Shown: positions 10,081-22,799 of the stretch, piece by piece
Layout: each line of letters begins with the position of its first letter
How positions within the stretch are numbered: position 1 is the first letter of the stretch
Assembly (NCBI RefSeq): GCF_036588685.1
Contig: NC_086382.1
Location: 76,791,999-76,855,998 of the forward strand
Source of the DNA: Mytilus trossulus
Taxonomy: Eukaryota; Mollusca; Bivalvia; Mytilida; Mytilidae
Length of the DNA: 64,000 nucleotides
Direction: 5' to 3'
Notes under the pieces: generated by a model
Database searches by the model: none
Told to the model about the DNA's origin: nothing
The model's input: only the letters and a program-made list of their open reading frames with translations
Position numbers and translations under genes: made by a program

Positions 10081-10818
10081 CTTGATTTGTCTTTTGTGTT
10101 AATAAGCATTGTACATAAGTTTCATAAATTTGGTTGAAGCAAACTAAAGTAAGAGAATGAAAACCTTGGGAAGGTACACTACAGACAGACAGAAGGGTCA
10201 AAATCTTAATACCTGATAATAATACTCCGGAACTGATTTAGAGAAATAATTTCACCTTTCACTGATAAGCGTGGAGATAACGGTATTGCTCTCCACTTTT
10301 TGTTTTTTCGTTAAAAAAAAGGGGAAAAAAATAAATTACATTCTATTTTTATCAGAATCGATACACATATATTGTAATATTTGTTTATACATACCTGTGA
10401 ATTGCTTATATTAATCATAAATCATTATTAAAACTGGTAATTCCAAACCAGGAAGAGATATCAATACAATAATAGAAAATCGATAATGACAAGTGTGAAT
10501 TATTTCCGGAAACTTTTTCTTTCTAAACAAACTAGATATACATATTGATAAATTAGAATTTCATATATACTTATTTATTTTACGGTTGAAAATGAAATTT
10601 ATATACTATAATCTAGATAAATTGTACTTTATTATTGTTACACAGAGAGAAATAATATTGAAATGTAGGTACCCTTCACTAGAAGGCTGGACTAGTGGAG
10701 TCAATTGTTAACAGCAAGCAATAATTGTTGAATAAAAAAAAAAAAAAAAAAGATAATAATACTCAGTACAAAAATTGTATAGGGTATAATGATATCTGTT
10801 GGGCAAGATATATCTTAC

Positions 10819-10936
10819 CTTGTAGAACTTATGAGGTTTAAGATTTGGAGGAAATACAGTAGCTGACATTACTGGGGTATCATAATATCTCTTCAGAGCT
10901 CTGTATACAAACTCTCCTCTTGGCTGGTCAGAAAAC
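10819..10936 (-). pseudogene. Pseudokinase gene copy A, exon 4
   Basis: This 118-nt exon has acceptor CTTTGAAG|GTTTTC and donor CTACAAG|GTAAGA, entering in phase 2 and leaving in phase 0. It encodes FSDQPRGEFVYRALKRYY and the residues up to KPHKFYK. The sequence lies just N-terminal to the kinase fold; I do not recognise a domain. The frame is open. Confidence 0.75.
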
Positions 10937-10976
10937 CTTCAAAGAAAATATATTGCAATCATGTTGCTCTAACATG

Positions 10977-11152
10977 ATCAAATCTGTCTTTACAACCTGG
11001 TGTCTCATTTGACATATCTGTACAACCTGGTGTCTCATTTGACAAATCTGTCTTTACAACCTGGTGTCTCATTTGACAAATCTGTCTTTACAACCTGGTG
11101 TCTCATTTGACATATCTGTCTTTACAACCTGATGTCTCATTTGACATATCTG
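10977..11152. repeat. 33-bp tandem array, copy A (about 5 units)
   Basis: Units of 'aatctgtctttacaacctgg' plus 'tgtctcatttgac' repeat about five times here and six times in copy B (41137-41350). The array lies in intron 3 immediately upstream of exon 4. I see no exon-derived sequence in it. Confidence 0.85.
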
Positions 11153-11727
11153 TGACCTTTAACACTTTCAAAACTGTTTTATTTGCTAAGAAAGGCCATA
11201 AAATTTTACTTTCTGTGGATTCATTATCATTCCTTGGGTGCTAATTTTGAGAATTGTATTTTTCTGGTGTAGAAAAAACAATTTTAAATGCCATTATTCT
11301 CTATTCTTTGAGCCTTTTGGTCATTATCCTCTATTCTGTTAACCCCACCCAAGGGGGCTCTTTTAACAAATAATCTCTCAACCAAAATTGATGGTAAATT
11401 GTACTGAAATGTTTATGACTGATGCTATATTGTAACTGAAGTGTTAATTTCTATGTCATTTGGTCTCTTGCAGAGAGTTGTCTCTTTGGCAGTCATACAA
11501 CATCTTCTATTTTTAATTAAATTGGATATTCAAATATTATGGTGTAGGACAATGTTCATTCATATTTTACAAAGGATTTTAAAATGTGTTATAATATCAT
11601 ATGTACATAAACTTTTAATAAAATCATCGATCTCATCCGTGTGCTCCATAAAAGGAGAGAATTACAAAAGAAGAAGATTGGCGGAAATTTTAAGGTACCA
11701 TATGATGCTGTTACCGTGGATACTTAC

Positions 11728-11891
11728 TCGGCAGACAGGAAGTAACACCATTTTACTGCACACTTGAGCTCATCACACGGTGCTGTTGAATGTTTACCCA
11801 GACTATGACATAAATCATTGACATCAGGGCAGCATCCATATGGCCATTGTCCATCCAGAGTATGATTCAGACCTATAAAACCTTCTCTTAC
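11728..11891 (-). pseudogene. Pseudokinase gene copy A, exon 3
   Basis: This 164-nt exon has acceptor CTTTTCAG|GTAAGA and donor GCCGA|GTAAGTA, phase 0 in and phase 2 out. It encodes a Cys-rich stretch with GQWPYGCCPDVNDLC and APCDELKCAVKWCYFLSAE. The cysteine spacing is conserved in both copies, but I cannot match it to a known domain. Confidence 0.75.
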
Positions 11892-12589
11892 CTGAAAAGA
11901 ATAATCACATGAGACAGGTTTGCAGTTACCTGGTTTTTGTAAACACAGAGTTATTTCACGTTCTAGAAAATAGTAAAGCATGTAAAGTTTACTGAGTTTC
12001 AGATAGCAGTATATCACAATGTATATGTAACTATACTCAACACCAAATGAAGCACACAACCTCTCTTAAGGTCTTTGAAGTAAAGTATACTTTTCAAATA
12101 ACTTTTTCAACCATGCAACCATGCATGTATGTTTGGCAAATGTTTGGTGTGAGCCAAGGCTTTGTGTTGTAGGCCGTACCTAGACCTATAACTGTTTACT
12201 TTTATAAATTGTTACTTGGATGGAGAATTGTCTCATTGGCACTCATAACATATTTCAAAGAGAGAAAAATATTCAATGCATGACCTAACAACACTTTAAT
12301 TTGTGAATGCGCGTAGTGCACAAGTTAATTATCAGTGTTGTTTGGTCACCAGTTGAATATTCGTTCAATTTAAACTCTTTGATTAGTTATTGAAAATGAA
12401 CACGGAATTCAGTGATAAGTTTGTCAATGAAAAATCTCCAATTATGGGACCGAAACTCCAGCTCCAAAAATTCAATTCTCCAGTTATGACTTAATAACTC
12501 TGTCACATGTATGTCTCTAAATCAGTAAAAGGCTTCTGTCAAAGTTTTGTAAAACTCTCTGAAGATTGAAAAAATAATTAATGTGTAAC

Positions 12590-15205
12590 AAAGGACTAGG
12601 GGCTATAAGGGCCATTTTTGGCCCCACACCCAAATTTCATTTAATTTGTCATGTTGTAAGTCTATACCATAGACCTTCTGAAAATAATTTAATTTTGGGT
12701 CTAGCTTGTTTATTATGTTGCCTAGCAACCAATATAATGGCGGAGTTAAAGTCAGAAAACATGATTATAATACAGCTTTAATATATCTATAATTGAAATT
12801 AAACCTGTTTAGCATGTAGTGAACTTTACATTTGTATACTATTTAAATATTACATGATCAAATGCACATTTTTGCCAAATGCACTGTTATTTCTCCCTAG
12901 CAACACATCTGTGCCCATGGCAACCGCAATTTGTTTTCTATTTTACAAGATTTAGTTTTAAATATTTTGCAACAGAAACGCATTTAACATGCAAATTGTC
13001 AAAAGTAACAAACTCCAAAGTAAATGTTACGGGGAAAAGCAATATTGAAACATCAACTAACAAAACAAGACACTGGGTATTGCTGATATATACAGATTGT
13101 GCATCTAGTGCTAGTTGGGGTATCACTTATCAGCAACAAAAAGAATAATAAAAAGTCAAGAACAAATATTTAGCGCTAAGAAATCTTAAAATTAATTATC
13201 TAAAATAAATAGATAGACACATGCATTAAAAGGTGTTTTTAAATGTCAGTGTATTTCCTTTACAGTAGTTATGTTTCAGGTAGGGGTTGGAGGGGGCACT
13301 TCTGTTTACAAGGTGATAGGACGTGCCTCTGGAATAGTTCACCTTTTTAAACTTAAGATACGTGAAAAGTTAAGAAAACTAACAGATATATATGATGAGT
13401 ACAATAAAGTTCCCATAACTTCTTTGACTGTCAACTTGTTTGGTGTTCTTGCTGTGTTTTGATTAACCTATTAACCATCCATTTTTTTCTCTTTTGACAC
13501 TTTTAAGTATTACTCTTTTACATTAAACCAAATGAAACCAAATCAAAATGGGAAAAGGTAACTTGTTTTCCTACGCAATACATGAAAAGGTATATATTTT
13601 TTTTTAATGTAAAACAGAGTGAGGTAACAAAACAGCGACACCCCTATCAATTAAGTATGGAAGAACACCCCAATCCCACCCCCTCTAGACATATCATGCA
13701 TATGTAGAGGATAGTAAGGGTTGACTTTTCGAAATTCATCATATTTGTATTATCTATTTCAGACTTCCAGATTTATAACCATATCATTCTATAGCATCAC
13801 AAAACTGGTACATGCTACTATCTCAAAAGAATCTGCATTCCTAAAAAAAAAATTATATTCTTTATATATTACATTATTTGTTTTATTAATAGTTCTTGTC
13901 ACTGTAACTAGTTTATCTTTCCCCTTCACTAATCTTAGTGTCGTATGGCTTGGTCTTTGATTATCATGACAATATTCATTATATTTACATCAAAATAGTT
14001 GAAAACAAGAATGTGTTTTTAGTACATGGAGGCCAAAATTTGCATTACTAACAAAGACCAGAGAATTCTAAATTGTAACAGGCGCAAATCGGCCGGCTTA
14101 AACATGTTTTTTTTTAGATCTCAAACCCCCTCTCCCTTTACCTCTAGCCAAAAATGGAAAAAATCAAACACACAACAATATGCACAGTAAAACTTGGTTT
14201 AAAAGAAGTCTGAGTCTGATGTCAGATTAAACTACCTTGACTGAAAAACTTTAACCTGAAGTGGGCGGGACACAAGGATGATCGGTCGAACAGACAAACA
14301 TATGCACGGACAAACGAACACACCGACTTGAAAACATAATACCCACAAATGGGGCGTAACAACAAAACCGGGTCACATATTTAAAATTACACTTTATTTT
14401 TACACATGATTTTTAAACTATTCAAAACATAACGTTTAAAAAGGTTACAGAAATGTAGGATGCCTACAGACTTCAGGCACTTGTTTTATGCATGGGAAGG
14501 TCAAGTATCCATATACTGTAAATTCAGAAATTAATGCAAGGTTTTTATAATCATGATAATGGGGAAAATGCAACTGTGTTGTAAACGCAATAATTTAAAC
14601 TCGCATTTTGAAATATTTTACATGAATTTCACAGGACTTTTCTCAAAATCGAAAAATTTAATCAATTTTAGAGAACTTGGTCTCTATGCTCATTACCAAC
14701 AAAGAAACATCCAATTGGAATATAGGTAGTTTCATTTTCAAAATAAATTTCCTATTTCTTGCCAATTTAATGTAAATTTAAACAAAATAATCTTTTAAAT
14801 TCGCCCCCCCCCCTTTTTTTCCTAACATTATTCATGGATCTGACCCTAATACCAGAGAGAGAAGATAGCCCCATTCAAAAACGAGATTTTGAATGGATAA
14901 TTAGCAGAAACAAAAGAAATATACATATTAAAGGTATATCTAAAATTTCATAATTAACAAAAAAATGTCCTCAAAGTTGTTATTGGCATCCTTACACATG
15001 TAGTTCATTGCTTTCAGATTTTTTAAAGGAATTTAACTAGATATACTTACGGAAGTAAAATGTAATATTAGGAATACACGTTACATTTATAAACAAAAAA
15101 AATAAAGTTTCTATAGGCATATGAATGTATAAACTAAACTTTGTCAGATCAATAGGTCCAATTTGGACGGCAAATTTCAGCTTTTTATTGCTCTGCTTGA
15201 CTATG
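12590..15205. other. 2.6-kb segment present only in copy A
   Basis: At 12588 copy A leaves the copy B sequence (GTGTAACAAA in both) and rejoins near 15205 (AAAACCAGACTGAA). Copy B passes straight across near 42788. The segment contains a MITE fragment, low-complexity runs and a poly-C tract near 14806. It has no convincing gene; the short open frames are not conserved anywhere in the window. It could be an insertion in A or a deletion in B. Confidence 0.7.
14514..14660. mobile_element. Diverged or truncated relative of the 205-bp MITE
   Basis: The left half matches the element at 2112-2316 (ACTGTAAATTCAGAAATTAA against ACTGTAAATTCAGAAATTAT) and continues through 'ggtttttat' and 'aaactcgcatttt'. 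The right inverted repeat is not recognisable. Confidence 0.65.
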
Positions 15206-15793
15206 TAAAACCAGACTGAATATTTTTGTTTACTGTACATGTTGAAAAAAATCTAAGTCAATTTATCAGTAAAGTACGTAAAAATGGATCCTTATTGTGT
15301 ATGTGTTTATAATTTATACTTGTATTTACCATAATAAAAATATTGTTTACACTAAAAATGAAAATAAATATATTTAAAAATTTGGCTCTGGAAACTGTTT
15401 TATTGTCATAAACAAGCTACTGTCTAAATTTCCTTGAAGGTTTGACAAAACTATTGATGACTGAAAATTTTTCACCACAGAATCACAGACTGAAATTATG
15501 GTCTTAGTTTTAAAGGAGAATCATCTAATATGCCCTCCAGTAATTTTTTAACTACATACAAACCATGACTAAACTAAATTCATGATTCTATAATTATTGT
15601 AGGTAACCGGTCGATATGAATACATTAGAAAACCTGTAAAAGGTAAACAGTTAAATTCCATCTTTGATAAGTTTTTTGGATGTAGTGGATTTACTGTAAT
15701 ATAATCAATAATCTTCTTATCTCATATATGTTGTACGTTATTACTGAATAACAGTTTAGAAAAGAGAACTGTGTGAATTATTTTTTTCTAAAT

Positions 15794-16918
15794 ATGGCCA
15801 TGTCTCGTCCACAAGGACAATGTCCTATACAATGTCAGTTGTGTGAAGGAGACCCTAAAGTAAAATGGAAGTGTCTGGACTGTGACTTATTGATGTGTAG
15901 TAAATGTAAGGATAAAGTACATTCTAAATTCAAGTCAGAAAAAGTCCATAGAATCATTGACATTAAGGAAATAGGCCAACTAGGCAAGGAAATGGGATCC
16001 ACATCTGGTCAGCCAAAAGCAAGAGTAAGCAGTTCTCCAACTAATGTTAAACTAATTAACATTAAAGAATACAAGACCAAAATTGAGAACATAAATGTGT
16101 TGGCAGTATCCCTGGATGGTTCATTATGGATTGGTGATGGAAATGAGAAGAAAGGTTTCCACCTCTTCACATCATATACAGCCCTACAGAATGTTAAACT
16201 AGTAGGAGATATAGTAAAAGTCATATCCAGTTTTAATCTGTTGGTTTGGGATGTAGCTGTTACTCCTAACAATGATATCCTACTGGCTACAGGCATAACA
16301 GTGGGATCAAGACTGAAGCAGATCAAGGCGGGATCCAATAAAGTGTCTGATTCTATATACTTTGTAGAACTGTCTTATATCAAAAGTGTACATGTGACTA
16401 AAGATGGCAGAGTGATAGTAGGTGGAGATAATGTGGTTGTTGTTATGGATACAGATGGTAAACATCTGACAAGGTATGAAAAGGATGAATACAAGAAAGT
16501 TATATTTGATGGAAATATTCTGTCTATAACCAGTACCCTGAACGGTAATATGTTTGTGGCCCAGCCATATTCTAATCCAAGAGTATTTGTGTTATGTAAA
16601 GGAGCTGTCATCAATAATTATACAGGACCTCCTTCTATAAACAGGCACAATTCATTCAATCCTCTGTCTGTTATAACCACACCAATGGACAATGTTATTG
16701 TAACTGATTATAGCAGTCATACACTACATATACTGGACAACACTGGTCAACTACTGACCACCTATAATACCAAAGACATAGGTATAGAATATCCAAAATC
16801 CCTGGCCATAACAATGGAAGGACCCTTTGCAGTGTTGTATATAGGATGTTATACATGGTCATATGAAGACAGTTCTGACATTGGAAGGCTGTACAAAATG
16901 AACATTATTGGATGTTAA
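15794..16918 (+). CDS. B-box zinc finger / beta-propeller protein (TRIM-like, no RING), copy A
   Basis: This intronless gene codes for 374 residues starting at the first ATG (15794), with no need for the upstream GTG. Residues 14-52 carry a B-box-type zinc finger: C14, C17, C27, C30, C35, C38, H43 and H52. From about residue 75 to the end come repeated beta-strand blades (SLDGSLWIGDG, TKDGRVIVGG, PMDNVIVTDYSSHTLHILD), as in the NHL/six-bladed propellers of TRIM2/3/56-like proteins. There is no RING and no clear coiled coil, so ubiquitin-ligase activity is not predicted. Such B-box/propeller genes are greatly expanded in bivalves (general knowledge). It lies on the opposite strand inside intron 2 of the pseudokinase gene. 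The frame is intact and it is the better candidate for function of the two copies. Confidence 0.85.
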   Translation: MAMSRPQGQCPIQCQLCEGDPKVKWKCLDCDLLMCSKCKDKVHSKFKSEKVHRIIDIKEIGQLGKEMGSTSGQPKARVSSSPTNVKLINIKEYKTKIENINVLAVSLDGSLWIGDGNEKKGFHLFTSYTALQNVKLVGDIVKVISSFNLLVWDVAVTPNNDILLATGITVGSRLKQIKAGSNKVSDSIYFVELSYIKSVHVTKDGRVIVGGDNVVVVMDTDGKHLTRYEKDEYKKVIFDGNILSITSTLNGNMFVAQPYSNPRVFVLCKGAVINNYTGPPSINRHNSFNPLSVITTPMDNVIVTDYSSHTLHILDNTGQLLTTYNTKDIGIEYPKSLAITMEGPFAVLYIGCYTWSYEDSSDIGRLYKMNIIGC

Positions 16919-17727
16919 ATAAGTTTTCTTTAAATATCTTAACATTCAACAAAAACAAAACAAGACAAGATAAAAACATTCTGATGTTGATGTTAAATGT
17001 AAACTGTATGTAACTGTAACAATAATTAGCTCATAGACATAATTTAGTCATGTGACCGTGACGCTAATAACGTTTTTTCATGATTAACTCAGGTTTAAAA
17101 TAGAACTTAGAATTGAATTATATTTTAACAGTCTATTTGAAATAACATAAAAAATGATGTACACACTTTAAAATAACCCGTGTATCTATATGTTGCTTTT
17201 TTATTTTTTTTTGTTTATCATAATACAATATCAAACACCCTTCACAGTACACTCGATATAAAAAAGTAAGAGATGTGGTACAATTATCAATGAATTAACT
17301 CTCCACCAGTGACTACATGACATACAAATTAATAACTAACAGTAACCATACAGCCTTCAACAATGAGCATAAACCAAACAGGATCCCAAGCTATAAGAGG
17401 CCAAGAAATGACAAATATAAAACAATTCAAACGAGAACAGCTGGTTAAAGTAATGGAAGAATGTGTGTCTGGAACACTGTTAACTAGCTTGTAAATATGC
17501 CAGAGCATGACTGATTTTTTTCCTTTGAAACTTTGGTTTATCTTGTTTCTGTATACTTTCATTAGAGACTGCTCCATGGTTTTGAGTGCTCTCAATATTC
17601 AATAACAAACAGTAATGGGGTAACTAGAAAACAGTTAAAGAGAAGCCATCACAGCAAATTTTGTCAATTTTTACATTTATAAAGGGACATAACTTATGAA
17701 TGGTAAACAATCATAATGATGATTTAT

Positions 17728-17823
17728 GTTCTGGTTATAAGCATAGGGTACAAATTTCAGACTGTATTATGCTATGTTCTGGTTATAAGCATAGGGTACA
17801 AATTTCAGACTGTATTATGCTAA
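17728..17823. repeat. 48-bp tandem repeat, two units
   Basis: The unit 'tgttctggttataagcatag' followed by 28 more bases occurs twice here and three times in copy B at about 45382-45526. It is intronic and I find no exon sequence in it. Because 48 is divisible by 3 it leaves an open plus-strand frame that should not be read as a gene. Confidence 0.85.
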
Positions 17824-18147
17824 GTCAGTTAATAGAAAAGCAACAGAGACGCAAAATGGTAGGTTGCAACAGAATGTTGAAGATTGTCAATACTAAACAC
17901 TTTAAAAACATCATACATATTTTCATACATTTCAAAATGACTATATATAGTTGGAGATGTATAACTTCAATAGGTGTGATCATAAACTGTGCATGGCCTT
18001 GATGGCTGGAGCTGATTACACAAATAGCATGAATAGGGTTTTTCTTTCAATAATTTTGCTAAAAATGTTTGGAAAAATGGAGAAAAAAATCCCAAACTAT
18101 TCTATTAAAGGACATTGAAACAGCTATAAAACTACCATAAAAGTTAC

Positions 18148-18233
18148 CTTTAAACAGAATTTAAAACTACAATGTACATCCCTACACCTGGATGATTTCT
18201 CTACAGTGTCTGATGTTATTCTGGGCTGTATCA
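18148..18233 (-). pseudogene. Pseudokinase gene copy A, exon 2
   Basis: This 86-nt exon has acceptor CTTTTTCAG|TGATAC and donor TTAAAG|GTAACT. It enters in phase 1 and leaves in phase 0, exactly linking exon 1 to exon 3. It encodes IQPRITSDTVEKSSRCRDV and the residues up to KFCLK. It is too short to show as a free-standing open frame and was found through the splice signals and phase. Confidence 0.75.
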
Positions 18234-18639
18234 CTGAAAAAGAGGGAAACAAATAAAGAAACAGTGCCAGGAAACTAACACCACAAATTTATCATAGCAA
18301 TGCATCTATATCATGTATATGACTATATATATATTTCAATGCTAGACAATAATCTAAACCCATCCTATAACATGTCACAAAACTTCATTAACAAATTATG
18401 CCACAGGGAACAATTACTTTCAAGCATCCTATCTCCTGTGTATGTCTTATTAAACCTATTTCAAATATTTCATATTGAAAGGGAGATAACTGTCAGTTAT
18501 TAATGCTGTAAAATCTACTACTTGTTTGACATTTTAAAACTTTCAACAGTAAGATCAGGTCTGAAAAAAATCAATTAAGATGTTCTATTGATATTGATAC
18601 ACAAGTAATTTCTACATTAATAAGCTTTCAGCAAATGTT

Positions 18640-20992
18640 CAGGGACTTGGTGTAATAGGACTTTCTATTAATTCCAACTTGAGATCTTACACATAATTAC
18701 CATAAGTGTAATCCCTGGTGCTTGGTGTTATAAGACTTTCTATTAATTCTAACTTGAGATCTTACCCATAATTACCATAAGTGTAATCCCTGGTACTTGG
18801 TGTTATAAGACTTTCTATTAATTCTAACTTGAGATCTGACTTATATTTACCATAAGTGTAATCCCTGAAACTCGGTGTAATAGGACTTTCTATTAATTCT
18901 AACTTGAGGTCTTACTAATATTTACCATAAGTGTAATCCCTGAAACTCGGTGTAATAGGACTTTCTATTAATTCTAACTTGAGGTCTTACTAATATTTAC
19001 CATATGTGTAATCCCTGGAACTCGGTGTAATACGACTTTCTATTAATTCTAACTTGTGATCTTACTAATATTTACCATAAGTGTAATCCCTGAAACTCGG
19101 TGTAATTAATATTTACCATAAGTGTAATCCCTGGGACTTGGTGTAATGGGACTTTCTATTAATTCTAACTTGAGATCTTACTAATATTTACCATAAGTGT
19201 AATCCCTGAAACTCGGTGTAATTAATATTTACCATAAGTGTAATCCCTGGGACTTGGTGTAATAGGACTTTCTATTCATTCCAACTTGAGATCTTACTAA
19301 TATTTACCATAAGTGTAATCCCTGAAACTCGGTGTAATAGGACTTTCTATTATATCTAACTTGAGGTCTTACTAATATTTACCATAAGTGTAATCCCTGA
19401 AACTCGGTGTAATAGGACTTTCTATTAATTCTAACTTGAGGTCTTACTAATATTCACCATAAGTGTAATCCCTGGGACTTGGTGTTATAAGACTTTCTAT
19501 TAATTCTAACTTGAGATCTTACTAATATTTACCATAAGTGTAATCCCTGGTACTTGGTGTTATAAGACTTTCTATTAATTCTAACTTGAGATCTTACACA
19601 TAATTACCATAAGTGTAATCCCTGGTACTTGGTGTTATAAGACTTTCTATTAATTCTAACTTGAGATCTGACTTATATTTACCATAAGTGTAATCCCTGG
19701 GACTTGGTGTTATAAGACTTTCTATCAATTCTAACTTGTGATCTTACTAATATTTACCATAAGTGTAATCCCTAGGACTTGGTGTAATGGAACTTTCTAT
19801 TCATTCTAACTTGTGATCTTACTAATATTTACCATAAATGTAATCCCTGGGACTTAGCGTAATAGGACTTTCTATTCATTCTAACTTGTGATCTTACTAA
19901 TATTTACCATAATTGTAATCTCTGGGATATGGTGTTTAAAATAGGACTTTCTATTAATTCGGACTTTCTATTAATTCTAACTTGTGATCTTACTAATAAT
20001 TACCATAAGTGTAATCCCTGGGACTTGGTGTTATAAGACTTTCTATTAATTCTAACTTGAGATCTGACTTATATTTACCATAAGTGTAATCCCTGAAACT
20101 CGGTGTAATAGGACTTTCTATTAATTCTAACTTGAGGTCTTACTAATATTTACCATAAGTGTAATCCCTGAAACTCGGTGTAATAGGACTTTCTATTAAT
20201 TCTAACTTGAGGTCTTAATAATATTTACCATAAGTGTAATCCCTGGAACTCGGTGTAATAGGACTTTCTATTAATTCTAACTTGTGATCTTACTAATATT
20301 TACCATAAGTGTAATCCCTGAAACTCGGTGTAATTAATATTTACCATAAGTGTAATCCCTGGGACTTGGTGTAATGGGACTTTCTATTAATTCTAACTTG
20401 AGATCTTACTAATATTTACCATAAGTGTAATCCCTGAAACTCGGTGTAATTAATATTTACCATAAGTGTAATCCCTGGGACTTGGTGTAATAGGACTTTC
20501 TATTAATTCCAACTTGAGATCTTACTAATATTTACCATAAGTGTAATCCCTGAAACTCGGTGTAATAGGACTTTCTATTAATTCTAACTTGAGGTCTTAC
20601 TAATATTTACCATAAGTGTAATCCCTGAAACTCGGTGTAATAGGACTTTCTATTAATTCTAACTTGAGGTCTTACTAATATTTACCATAAGTGTAATCCC
20701 TGGAACTCGGTGTAATAGGACTTTCTTTTAATTCTAACTTGTGATCTTACTAATATTTACCATAAGTGTAATCCCTGAAACTCGGTGTAATTAATATTTA
20801 CCATAAGTGTAATCCCTGGGACTTGGTGTAATGGGACTTTCTATTAATTCTAACTTGAGATCTTACTAATATTTACCATAAGTGTAATCCCTGAAACTCG
20901 GTGTAATTAATATTTACCATAAGTGTAATCCCTGGGACTTGGTGTAATAGGACTTTCTATTAATTCCAACTTGAGATCTTACTAATATTTAC
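18640..20992 (-). repeat. Exon 1-derived donor minisatellite, copy A (about 30 units)
   Basis: The unit is mostly 75 bp, with some shortened units of about 36 bp ('ggtgtaattaatatttacca'). On the minus strand each full unit repeats the last ~61 nt of coding exon 1 (codons for LELIESPITPSPRDYTY), its donor TTATG|GTAAAT and about 14 nt of intron. The array runs downstream of the true exon end at 20993. Nearly every unit keeps the GTAA donor core. Reading through is blocked because each full unit contains a TAG. Confidence 0.92.
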
Positions 20993-22440
20993 CATAAGTG
21001 TAATCCCTGGGACTCGGTGTAATAGGACTTTCTATTAATTCCAACTTGAGATCCTCACTGATGTTCTGTTGCTGTAGAATCTCTCTTGTCATATAATATT
21101 TACAACTTCTATAATCAAAATAATCCACCCCTGACGACATCATGTGACTCTGATCTGTCTCTGATGCTGTGGTTCTACTGAAGATACCAGTATCTACTGA
21201 TTCATGTATGGGTGATTGGAGGAGGCAAGTGGCAAAGGCTGGTGGAGATTGAGATTTCAGTTCGTCTCGTGTTTTACAGTATTTTTTCTGTACATGTTTG
21301 AGAGAGTCTGACGTGGCAGAAGATGATCCACTAGAACTGTTCCGACATTCATTTAAAAATACATCAAAGTTTGGTATTTGTATGGATGAATTACTATCCT
21401 CACTAGATGAGATATGAATGGATGGTTGACTTGGTTTGTTTTGATTGGTTGACTGAACTGATGAACTGCTGCCTGAATGGCTATCTTTAGATCCACCATT
21501 AATAGGAGGCGTGTCTATTGTTAATGATGATTGACTTATTGCACTTAAGTTTGGTATTAAATCATATTGTTTGTGTTTGTTTCCACTTTTTACAGTTATT
21601 TTTTCACTGTCAGATTCATTACTACTTGGACTTAACAACCCAAACAGATTGTCTTCTTTACAAGGATTACAACTACCATCAATCTGATCTGATATATGAT
21701 GGTCTAAACTGGTTCTCTGTTCATCTGTTCTTTTTTTATCACTGTTTGCTCCTTGATGTTCAATACTGCTTTCCTCATGTTCTAAACCCTCTTAATTAAA
21801 ACTGCCCCCATCAAAAACCGATCCCTAGCTGAGATTGAACAGAGCTAGCCTTGTCACTATCTCCTGTACCGTAGCCACTGGATCGGAACTCTCGTCTCTT
21901 TCTATCTGCATCAGAGGAGCTGTCGTCATCATCAGTTTTACTTTCAATAGAATTGTCCTAATTTTTTTTCTCATTTAAACTGAAACTGACAGACCGTGAC
22001 AATTTAGGAATTGTTTGGCTATTCTGTCGTAAGATAGATATGTGTTCTTTGGTTGTGGCAATTGATTGCAATGGTTCGTTAGAACTAGCTGTACTTGACT
22101 TGTTGGAAGATGAACTGACAACATCAGGTAAATTATCTGACAAGTTCTGTCTACGACTTTTGAAACTGTCAGTTTCATTTTCTAATCCTTTAAGAACAAT
22201 ATCAGGTAAACTAAGTGATCTTTTAATTCCTGTGTCTTCTAAGTTGTCAGATTCCCGTGATCTATGATAAATCTCACGTCTGAGTTGAGCACTGGAGTTA
22301 CTGTCACCACTACTTTCTTGACTGTCAGAATGAGGAACCACTTGATCAGAATTCCTCGTGAAAACATCATCATTTCCAGGCGCTATCACGTGATCTTCAT
22401 TTGTCTGAGTGAAGACTTCATCAACCGGATCAATTGATTT
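20993..22440 (-). pseudogene. Pseudokinase gene copy A, truncated and disrupted coding exon 1
   Basis: This is homologous to 52285-53740 of copy B but lacks the 5' ~230 coding nt including the start codon; similarity ends at about 22440. Against B it has in-frame stops near 21793 (TAA where B reads Asp) and near 21960 (TAG), a 5-nt deletion near 21829, and smaller changes near 21730. It encodes the same Ser-rich low-complexity sequence in pieces (about 20982-21638 and 21958-22389). It cannot give the full protein. Confidence 0.88.
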
Positions 22441-22449
22441 CTTAATTTA

Positions 22450-22795
22450 TTTTTTACTTTTTCTGATTTTTTTCAATAATTTTAAGAAAAAAACTGAGAT
22501 TTTAAAATGAAATCATCAAAAACTACTTTATGAAAATTAACAGAATATGAAAGAAACAACATGTTGAACATAACAACCATAATAATCAGCACATATAATA
22601 TATAAGGGCTATTCCATTAAAACAGATGTGGGATGGTAGGACAGGACATTATTTTTGGATAATGGTACACATCTTCTGATTGGCTGACAATGTGCTGTCT
22701 ATCAGCTCATAGACGTACTTTTGTACTGTGACTGTGGTTATTCATGTTTTTTAGAATTAAATTATAAATAATGAATGTAACATTTTTTCTGTCTG
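22450..22795. repeat. Direct repeat, left copy, at the duplicon A breakpoint
   Basis: This matches about 23805-24145 closely, from 'actttttctgattttttt' to 'gaattaaattataaataatg'. It starts within about ten bases of where copy A exon 1 is cut off, so it may have been involved in the rearrangement. It is non-coding. Confidence 0.85.
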
Positions 22796-22799
22796 TCCT

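Larger units (their letters stand above)
1..22440. repeat. Duplicon copy A (left copy of a large tandem duplication)
   Basis: This block is collinear with about 26455-53750. Position 1 matches about 26460, and the match runs through all ten pseudokinase exons and the B-box gene. It stops inside the first coding exon at about 22440, where copy A changes abruptly to unrelated sequence. The two copies differ by scattered substitutions and by large indels at about 1296-1698, 2112-2316, 9355-9645 and 12590-15205 (extra in A), and by several insertions in B. The left end lies outside the window. True tandem duplication and a wrongly joined second haplotype are both possible. Confidence 0.9.

Noticed and set aside
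16009..16338. Minus-strand frames antisense to the B-box genes (also 16375-16614, 43586-43903)
   Set aside because: These are shadows of the plus-strand coding frame, with no independent evidence.
17700..18002. Plus-strand frames across the 48-bp repeats (also 45348-45716)
   Set aside because: A 48-bp unit keeps one frame open by chance; there are no domains and no start context.
18640..20992. CRISPR-like regular array
   Set aside because: The locus is eukaryotic, the units are directly tandem without unique spacers, and they match the adjacent exon end.
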